A stretch of DNA of 64,000 nucleotides from Reticulascus tulasneorum (lineage: Eukaryota > Ascomycota > Sordariomycetes > Glomerellales > Reticulascaceae), in the NCBI GenBank assembly GCA_001557505.1, contig LSAX01000004.1, forward strand, positions 3,286,001 to 3,350,000, read 5' to 3'. A model generated the notes under the pieces. The model ran no database searches and was not told where the DNA came from. It saw only the letters and a program-made list of their open reading frames with translations. Positions 57,197 through 64,000 of this stretch are shown piece by piece. Position numbers and translations under genes: made by a program. How positions within the stretch are numbered: position 1 is the stretch's first letter; each line of letters opens with the position of its first letter.

Positions 57197-58420
57197 ATGG
57201 CCGATGACATCGAGGCTTGCTTTCAGGCGGCCATTGACGCTGGCACAATCCACGGTGCTGTGATCTGTGCCACTGATGCCGAGGGACGCTTCGTCTACGA
57301 AAAAGCGATTGGAGAGCGCACGCTGCTGTCGGGCGAGAAGCGTCCTCAAAAGCTCGACGACGTGCTGTATCTGGCCTCAGCCACCAAGCTGATTGCCACA
57401 ATAGCCGCGCTGCAATGCGTTGACGACGGCCTGTTGACTCTGACAGGCGACCTGTCTTCTATTGCGCCAGAACTCACCTCAAAGCAGGTCATCACCGGCT
57501 TTTCAGAGGATGGTGAAACACCAGTGCTCGAGCCCGCAGCCCGTCCCATCACCCTCGAGATGCTGCTCACGCACAGCGCTGGAACCAGCTACGACTTCAT
57601 AGACCCACTCGTCGGCCGGTGGCGCCAAAAGTTCGACCATCCGCCAGAAGGCTATCGCCGGCCGGTCGAGGAGGCGTTCAGCTACCCGCTTGGCTACCAG
57701 CCCGGGGCCAGCTGGATGTATGGCCCCGGGCTTGACTGGGCGGGCCGCATTGTGGAGCGAGTCACAGGTCGCGCACTGGGTGATCACATCCTGGAACGGA
57801 TCTGCAAGCCGCTTGGCACCACCGACGCCCAGTTCTACCCGGTCACGCGCGAGGACATGCGCGCCCGACTCGTCGACCTAAATCCGGACGACCCAGACGC
57901 CCTCGGCCGCGCCGTGCTTGGCGGGGGCGGCGAGATGAACAAGCGCTCCCTTGGACATTTCGGTGGCCATGGATTGTTCATGCCCGGTGCCGACTACGTC
58001 AAGGTGTTGCGCTCGTTGCTGGCCAACGATGGAAAACTACTCAAACCCGCCACTGTTGATGACATGTTTGAGCACCACCTTAACCCCGAAGCGACGGCGG
58101 GGCATCAGGCTGCGCTGGCTAGCCCAATGGGCGTCTTTTTCCGCGTCGGCATCGAACCCGGAATGAAGGCAGGCCATGGCTTAGGCGGCGTGCTTATGCT
58201 GCAGGATGTTGATGGATGGTATGGCGAACGCACGCTTACTTGGGGTGGTGGGTTAACGTTCACCTGGTTCATCGATCGTAAGAACGATCTGTGTGGTCTT
58301 GGTGCTGTCCAGGCCGCGCTACCATTTGATGGCGCCGTGGTGGGAACCTTGAAGCAGACCTTCCGTCGGGACATCTACCGCAAGCACGCCGCCTGGAAGG
58401 AGCACCAGGAACAGCAGTAG
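57197..58420 (+). CDS. Class C beta-lactamase-family serine hydrolase/transesterase
   Basis: One uninterrupted exon of 407 residues. The start ATG at 57197 precedes ADDIEACFQAAIDAG; the frame continues upstream only with non-ATG codons. The nucleophile motif SxxK is seen as SATK in LYLASATKLIATIAALQ. LTHSAGTSYDF is a family landmark, and the second motif region reads YGPGLDWAGRIVE, where the tyrosine is the expected base. HGLGGVLM and WGGGLTFTWF lie where the third motif is expected. The protein has no signal peptide. Fungal members include acyltransferases such as the lovastatin transesterase, as well as esterases, so true beta-lactam hydrolysis is unlikely. The gene is intronless and visibly richer in G and C than its surroundings, but this is also common in single-exon fungal genes of this family. 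Confidence 0.9.
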   Translation: MADDIEACFQAAIDAGTIHGAVICATDAEGRFVYEKAIGERTLLSGEKRPQKLDDVLYLASATKLIATIAALQCVDDGLLTLTGDLSSIAPELTSKQVITGFSEDGETPVLEPAARPITLEMLLTHSAGTSYDFIDPLVGRWRQKFDHPPEGYRRPVEEAFSYPLGYQPGASWMYGPGLDWAGRIVERVTGRALGDHILERICKPLGTTDAQFYPVTREDMRARLVDLNPDDPDALGRAVLGGGGEMNKRSLGHFGGHGLFMPGADYVKVLRSLLANDGKLLKPATVDDMFEHHLNPEATAGHQAALASPMGVFFRVGIEPGMKAGHGLGGVLMLQDVDGWYGERTLTWGGGLTFTWFIDRKNDLCGLGAVQAALPFDGAVVGTLKQTFRRDIYRKHAAWKEHQEQQ

Positions 58421-58892
58421 TTAGTAATCAACATATTGGCCATGCCATTTACTCTTCACTTTTAACACTCCAAGCGATCAGGGCAAATGGCTCAAGAACG
58501 TTCTTATACTCCATGCCGCAAGGCGGATTAAGTATAGGTTGCTCGTACGTAAACGCGCCACACGTTGTATGTTGTCAAGCCAGCCTGCCGCGATTCACAT
58601 CACTTAATCATCTCCATCGTCCCGACAAGATCTGTCGAGCCGAGCTATATAACAGAGACATAAGATACTAGATAGATGACTGCAATATTATTGTGTATTG
58701 TTGCGCGGGCCCTCTCAAGCCTGCGCTAATATGCGCCTGGGTGTTAATTCCTAGTGTTCAAAGACAGGAAATTTAACTACTTTATATATGAAACGTGAAG
58801 AAAACTCCAGCCACCGTACACATGATGATCTGGATCTGGCCTCTTGAGAGGCCGTGGGAATGGTGTTGTTCCATTCCGACTCACAACCATCT
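58421..58892. other. Convergent spacer
   Basis: The 3' sides of the beta-lactamase-like gene and the Kp4-like gene meet here. Nothing else is seen. Confidence 0.6.
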
Positions 58893-59536
58893 CTAGGTTC
58901 TATTATCGCACTCGCTTACATAGTTGATAGTGACCCTGCAGCCACTAGGGTAGTGGCGCGTACCGCAGATCTTACATCCATATGCGCGGATCAGCGTGTA
59001 GTCGTTAGTCAACATGCCGCCAGTAATTACACACTACAGTTAGTCTGGTTAGCCGTTGTTCTACAAGTAAGGGCATAAAACCCCACTGCTCTTATGATGC
59101 GGTCGGAATAAAAGCACGAGAGAATAAGATTACTCACAGGCAAGCCTGATCCGCTGTCGGTGCCTTGCACAAAAACACCGCACCCGTACCCAACAATATT
59201 TGCCCAGCAGTTGCCTGAAGGCTTTCCTAGATAGCCGCCCGAAGCGTAATTCCAGTCATTGTTATTATGCAGCGTGTTGACAGCCTTGTCGCATAGGCCC
59301 TTGAGGCCGGGAAACGAGCCACAGCTACCAGCGCCCTTGCAGTCGTAGGTCGCATCGTCCCTAGAGAAAACGGAGGAAGGGTTATCTGACACCTGCCTAG
59401 AGACCAACTCGGACCAGGGAATGGCGTCATCGGGAGGAGGCAATCCCAAAGTCTCGTTCACATTGGGGATAGCCACAGCGGCGGCAAGAGATGAGGTGGC
59501 GAGGCAGATGAGGGTGAAAGTTTTGGTGAGCTGCAT
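58893..59536 (-). CDS. Kp4-like secreted cysteine-rich protein
   Basis: Two minus-strand exons (59536-59138 and 59033-58893), with a 104-bp intron, give 179 residues. A signal peptide is followed by a short pro-region. The core has cysteines in the order typical of Kp4-type killer-toxin-like proteins: a DCKGAGSCG segment, NCW, GYGCGVFVQGTDSGSG, then, only after splicing, GCKICG, SGC and a final EC. Reading through the donor GTGAGT gives an unspliced tail lacking this closing cysteine pattern, so the spliced form is preferred. Relatives are found in many filamentous ascomycetes; some inhibit growth of other fungi or roots, and many are untested. Secretion is likely. I describe the family likeness only and cannot judge activity. 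Confidence 0.75.
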
Positions 59537-59650
59537 TTTTGCGGTTGGATAGTCTGGCAATGCTAGAGGAGTAAAGAGAAAGTATAGGCGAATGACAATT
59601 CCAAGTCATGGCAACTCAGAATTCTAAGTGATTATGGAAGAAAGAACCCC

Positions 59651-59660
59651 ATTATATATT
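59651..59660 (-). promoter_or_regulatory. Candidate TATA box of the Kp4-like gene
   Basis: A minus-strand AATATATAAT lies about 115 bp upstream of the ATG at 59536. Motif and spacing only. Confidence 0.4.
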
Positions 59661-61446
59661 AAACACCCTCTCTGAATGCTTATCGGGGCTGATACCTATA
59701 GCATTAGTACCTTCAATGTGTAAAGCACAAGTACTAAGGACACAACGCAGACTCTCGCGCTGGATATTACAGTGCCACTTTGCAACGTTCCTTATTAGGC
59801 ACAACTATTAGTCGAGCTTGCAGGGGGCCCATTGCGAGTTCCTGGTTTGCCCAGTTACTACCCTAGCGTGCTTACTATAATCACTAGTACGGGCGGAGCT
59901 GATCCTGTAGGTTTAAGGGCCTCCTCTTATATTGACGTCGTAGGGCGTTTTTTTTTCATCGTTCTAGTTACTCAGTTGGGGTTCTTCCGTGGCTACGCGC
60001 TTGATCCTTCGGGATCACGACGAGCTGCATTAGTCGCATCTTGCATCCAATCAGGAGACAAGATCTAGCACAGCGAAAGCTTAATCTTGACTGATCCTTG
60101 CCCGCCAATATTTATGTACTACGTCGAAGCAGAGTGCCGGATGCCGGAGCCGAGCGAGTCGAGTGGAAGGCCCATCAATACAAGAAGTGGGTTCGCACTT
60201 CTAGGCAACGGGGAGGTACGTTCTAAATGTTCATCATAGCTATGTGCAATAACTCGTCTACCTCAACCTGAGCGCTTGCAAGCTGAAGTTGACGGACAAG
60301 AATTCTTCGGTCCAGGAGTCATCTCTTTCTTGGGAAGCCATCTCTTGGGCTGATTGAGCCAGCTAATTACCTTGTGGTAGCTCGGAGAGAGAGCCCATAG
60401 TATGGGACTTGGGTAATTGCGCCATCCTACCGACATGGTCGTCCAGCCTCACACAAGCTCACCTGATTGACTTTGGACTTTGGTAATATCAACCGCGGTA
60501 AACGAGCCGGGCGAGGTGCACTAGTCAGTGGATACGTTTAACCTGTGAAAGAGTCAAGAGCCACGGTTCGTGCGGGTCCATATCCTGACAATGGCGGCAA
60601 GGAGGCCAAAGACGGGTTCAGAACCGGGCATAATCGTTTCGGGCCTGCTGACGATATGGTTGATAGAGGCACTAGGGGGCAGCTGATGGTGGTTGAGCCA
60701 TGGCGTGGGGCGTGCGGCGTGTTGGAGGGATCAGGTCCTAGTCTTGAATCACTAGATCGATTACATGCTCTTCTACGCCCTGAGAAGACCAAAACGAGGA
60801 GATCCCCGAGTAGTAGGAATGGCGATGTGAGATTAGTGGGTCTGCCCATGCATGAATGAACGAGCAGAGATCCTATACGTCGAGGGTTTACTCGGCAGGA
60901 GTACAACCTCCGCAGAGGAGTATGTGAATGTGAATCCTTCTGCGGGATATCGATCTCGTAACTCCAAGGGAGGAAGAGGAACCAAAAGGTAGTGAAAACC
61001 ATGATTACATAAAATTGAGAAGCAAGGAACGACAAATTTCAAGGGTGAGGGCTAAATGCATGATTGAATCGATCAATTCGGTAGCCATATTAGTGCATGT
61101 GCCCCGACCCGGACGCTAGTGCGTTGTAGAGTCGTAGATTACCAACTTCAATGGTCAGAGTGGGCATGTCCAGTTCCACTGCTACTGTTACTATATCATC
61201 AAGGTACTGTAGTATAGCCCCGAGATCTTCTGTTCATATCAATCTACTGAGTGTAACCCACCGCTGGCCTAACCTTTCATGGTGCCAATTCCTCCATCTC
61301 TCGTCAGCACTCCGCACCATCCGACTAGAAATTGATTCTTCTCCATTTATTTCCTCCAAAGATCCAAATTTTGAAGGGAACGATAATGCGCAAAAGGCTC
61401 GTCAACGAACCCAACCCAATGTCGCCGAGGGTGCTCCACAACTAGA

Positions 61447-61809
61447 ATGGCCCCCAAGTTGCATCTAGAAATCCTTTCGGCCAATGTTTCGCGGCTTGTC
61501 GTCCCACAAACTAACAATGTTTCATCACTGCAGAGCTTGATCCAGGCCTCCCCATCGGGTTCTCAATTACCATGCTGCAACAATTACCCCCGCCATTATA
61601 CAGGGCGTTTTCCGGTCGAGACCAGGTTGCTGATCCGTCTCATTGCCCTCGCGCGAGATGGTTGCCTGGCTCAGCATGTTGCTAGCCTCGAGATTCCGAT
61701 GGGCGTGCTCACGCGTGAGCAAATAGGTCGGCCACACCGGACTCATGACCAGCCACACTCCATTCTAGCATCTGTGCTCGCCAATGTGCTGGTTGGGAAG
61801 GTTTGCTGA
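61447..61809 (+). CDS. Hypothetical ORF, possibly a remnant of an F-box-like protein
   Basis: This 120-residue frame starts with ATG in a fair context. The first part, with HLEIL and SSLQSLIQASPS, resembles the beginning of a common family of fungal F-box-like proteins, where an LPxEL segment is followed by LRSLIxASP. The rest does not continue in that pattern. I regard it as a decayed fragment or a chance frame. Confidence 0.22.
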   Translation: MAPKLHLEILSANVSRLVVPQTNNVSSLQSLIQASPSGSQLPCCNNYPRHYTGRFPVETRLLIRLIALARDGCLAQHVASLEIPMGVLTREQIGRPHRTHDQPHSILASVLANVLVGKVC

Positions 61810-62489
61810 TGATAGCCTACTGAATATGCATCACTGAAATGCTCTGTGCCAAGTATCAGATGAGCACCTAAGCCGTTCCCCCATCGATCTTAGGCATACA
61901 TCTATTACAGTATCCTAATATGCCGCCATCAGACTCTCTCTCCATCTGCTCTGTCGCTGGTGGCGATGGTGGGAATGATCACTGCTATAGTCTACAGGGT
62001 CATTTACGTGGAAATGGATCTGGAATACAGGCCTTGACGGGGTTTGTGCATACGAGTCGCGCTGGCTGGAGCCCAGTCTCGACGAAACGGCTTACACTCC
62101 GTTTGCTAGATTTCGGCTCCTTCTGTTCCGCGTTTTGATCGACGTTGGTAATTGAGTCTTCATTCTTTGCAACTGATCTTAAGCTGAAAGCACAATTGCA
62201 ATGCCCCGCCGTGTTTAGCATGTTAATGGCTGTCTGAACGTTTGAAGCTCTCTAGTAGTCGTTAAGTCAGTTCAAACACCACTATGCCAGTCGAGACTTC
62301 CACAAGACTATTGTATTGGCGTCTGCTAAGCTACCTTAAATCGAAGAGACAGTACAAATGACACGTGTTTCAATTTTCTGCTCTTCCTTTGGGTCCCGTT
62401 CTATCCGAAATTTGACAAAAGCTATAGTGCGTGATAGAATGAATCGCCCGCACTCCAGTGCCTAAACTCATGTGTCTTGCATCATTCCA

Positions 62490-62848
62490 CTACTTGTCCT
62501 GCGGCCAGTCGCTGTAGTCACAGTACGCATCTCTGAAATGATTGACAGTTTTACAACGTGTTCCCTCTGGACATTCTCCTCCTAGTATCCACTGGCCATC
62601 CTGGGTGCAAAGATAGAATTCCCGTATGGCACCACTGTGAATCTCCGTTAGTTGACGTATCCATTTGAAAAAAAAAGAACCCCCCAATAGAAACCAGCTC
62701 CATCTTAAACCCCAAAAAGGTATAACGTAAGCAGCGATGAAAGTTGTGAATCTTACTCAGATTCGCTGCACCTAGAAGCAGGTGCGTCGCAGTCCGCGGC
62801 CATAAGCGCAGTGGCCATGCTCAGAACTAACAAAGATAAAAGTTTCAT
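62490..62848 (-). CDS. Small secreted six-cysteine protein (effector candidate)
   Basis: Two minus-strand exons (62848-62757 and 62634-62490) are joined by a 122-bp intron (GTAAGA...TTCACAG) to give 78 residues. The first 18 residues, MKLLSLLVLSMATALMAA, form a clear signal peptide. The mature 60 residues contain six cysteines, in DC, RC, YLC, EC, RC and YC positions, with a tyrosine/tryptophan-rich C-terminus ending SDWPQDK. The second exon alone would appear as an orphan frame without leader; splicing supplies it in phase. No named family is recognised. A role as a secreted effector or signalling peptide is inference from size, leader and cysteines. Confidence 0.66.
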
Positions 62849-63767
62849 TCTTGTCAAATGTGGTTTTACTGAGGAAGAGTTGGCACTGGAAGGATTCTGG
62901 AATTATTAGCTCGTGCAACCAGTGTTCCGTGGTATGAGTACAAGACGTACCCGGCGCAAAAGAAATGTGTTTGGGCTAAACGAGGTGTAGAGAACTAAAG
63001 ATTCTGTGTGAAAAGTTCAAGCAGATGGGGCATCCTTTTATCTTTTCAATTGGACCGAAAGTAAGCTGAAGCCGTTTTAAGTAAATGCTCTCAAAGACGG
63101 CGGAGAGTATGCAAGGCGGACGATTCGACCCAAACGGGACATTGCTGTTGCTTACGCATAGTGTCATCTTATTCAAGTCCTACCGAAATATCTTCCTGCT
63201 GTCGTAAGTAAAAATTATAACTTACAGCATCAGTCTGTCGAGTTTTTCAGCGTACATCTGGGCCTTTCCCCTTACTGCCTTGAAAACTAGGTGGTGTTCC
63301 AGAAGTTGCAACTTGACTCAACATGGGCCAACAGTATATTACTCAAGACAGACTTGAATTTATCTTGAAGAACTACGGTAGCCTATTGTGCAAGACGCAT
63401 CTGGCTATACAACCGAGATAATGTTTAGCACGCCTTAAATACAGACCCGATTCTATGCGGGTGCCATGATTTGCGGTGGTAGTGTAACTCAAAGAGTTCT
63501 AGAACGTTAAGTGTTTTCCGTCCAAGCAAAAATATGAGCTGGACCAGACGCCAATGAATGCTAATAGGCCGTGACCAAGATAAACCTTGGTAACCAAGGG
63601 CGCATTTGGTTTCAAGCCAAGTCTAGCCAGACCTGACATACTGGAAGTCCATTCTCGCGTATTCTTCATTCACTTTCCCCTTAGCTTCATCCACCAATTT
63701 TTTTTAACACGGTCGAGCGAGGTGCTGATCTTCCCAGGCTGCGTGCCTCATTCGCTTTGGCTATTCT
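62849..63767. other. Intergenic, no gene seen
   Basis: Separates the small secreted protein gene from the gene entering at the right edge. Frames are short and without domains. Confidence 0.55.
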
Positions 63768-64000
63768 CTAGGCAAGCATAGCAGCAACCATCAGTGCTAT
63801 GAGCAGACTCAAGAATGTGCTTGTGGCCCTCGATGGTGCGCGGTCGGGAACTGGAACTGTTGAGGTGCTGCTTGGTGCCTCGCTACTCTGCGTGCTGGAA
63901 GGCGTAACCGATGTCGGCAATGTTGTTAATTCACTGGTAGGCGAAATGGTGCTTGTCAGTATCACCAATGTAGTGGAGGTTGACGGAGCGAGCTCCGTGG
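63768..64000 (-). CDS. 3' end of a Ser/Thr-rich GPI-anchored protein, truncated by the window
   Basis: The minus-strand frame is open from base 64000 to a stop at 63768-63770, so the gene begins outside the window. The visible about 76 residues are rich in Ser, Thr and Pro. They end in a short polar region followed by the hydrophobic tail STFLSLLIALMVAAMLA, the usual shape of a GPI attachment signal preceded by a heavily O-glycosylated stalk. The type of N-terminal domain cannot be known from here. Confidence 0.6.
   Translation of the reverse strand, partial: TELAPSTSTTLVILTSTISPTSELTTLPTSVTPSSTQSSEAPSSTSTVPVPDRAPSRATSTFLSLLIALMVAAMLA

Larger units (their letters stand above)
59537..62489. 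other. Long intergenic region with weak ORFs
   Basis: Apart from the weak frame at 61447-61809, which is listed separately, only overlapping short frames are visible (for example 60545-60859 plus against 60538-61035 minus). No repeat family or RNA gene was recognised. Confidence 0.5.

Noticed and set aside
59027..59137. Unspliced tail of the Kp4-like frame
   Set aside because: It begins exactly at a strong GTGAGT donor and lacks the family's closing cysteines, which appear after splicing to 59033-58893.
1..64000. Secondary-metabolite cluster, CRISPR array, autonomous transposon, rRNA or tRNA genes
   Set aside because: No PKS, NRPS or terpene-synthase motifs, no spaced repeat array, no transposase or reverse-transcriptase motifs and no convincing RNA gene were found by eye. 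A tRNA scan and repeat-library search would be needed to exclude small ones.

Overview
The window is genomic DNA of a filamentous ascomycete (Pezizomycotina). Genes carry several short introns of about 41-122 bp with GT-AG ends and CTAAC/CTGAC-like branch points. They encode families typical of these fungi: HET, fungal rhodopsin/SAT4-like membrane proteins, DUF3140/HVA1, Kp4-like, tyrosinase, and HeLo plus kinase-like proteins. Genes are well spaced, with long AT-moderate gaps. Transporters, oxidoreductases, small secreted cysteine-rich proteins and several damaged genes suggest an accessory rather than a core region. I cannot name the species.

Left part (1-16 kb): a decayed gene fragment, a rhodopsin-domain membrane protein, a tyrosinase, a VOC-fold protein, a Baeyer-Villiger monooxygenase and a secreted glycosidase-like protein. 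A previously easy-to-miss two-exon gene for a 56-residue, eight-cysteine secreted peptide follows at 16.06 kb. Middle (16.8-31 kb): a flavin monooxygenase, a HET-domain gene whose frame is off by one base, a DHA2-type MFS pump cut short by an in-frame TGA, a sugar-transporter-type MFS protein and a second rhodopsin-domain protein.

31.4-39.4 kb holds a head-to-head pair separated by 244 bp. One gene is a HeLo-like plus pseudokinase protein. The other is a very large protein with an apparently intact kinase domain, whose last exon lies behind an in-frame TGA. 40.66-45.29 kb holds a 12-exon gene, reconstructed here, that fuses a PQQ-like beta-propeller, a Ser/Thr-rich linker and a complete multicopper oxidase (1320 residues). 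It is flanked by two related hairpin-containing repeats.

Right part (46-64 kb): a DUF3140/HVA1 protein, a secreted bicupin oxalate decarboxylase, a DUF1275 membrane protein, a SulP sulfate permease and an intronless class C beta-lactamase/transesterase-like enzyme. A two-exon Kp4-like secreted protein, a second small six-cysteine secreted protein and the 3' end of a GPI-anchored Ser/Thr-rich protein running off the window complete it.

There is no polyketide synthase or NRPS backbone, so I do not call a secondary-metabolite cluster. Exon coordinates were obtained by hand from splice signals, reading frame and family alignment memory. Each proposed spliced gene was checked to be a multiple of three; the HET gene fails this check, and the MFS and kinase genes contain in-frame stops. 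These damaged genes are reported as such.
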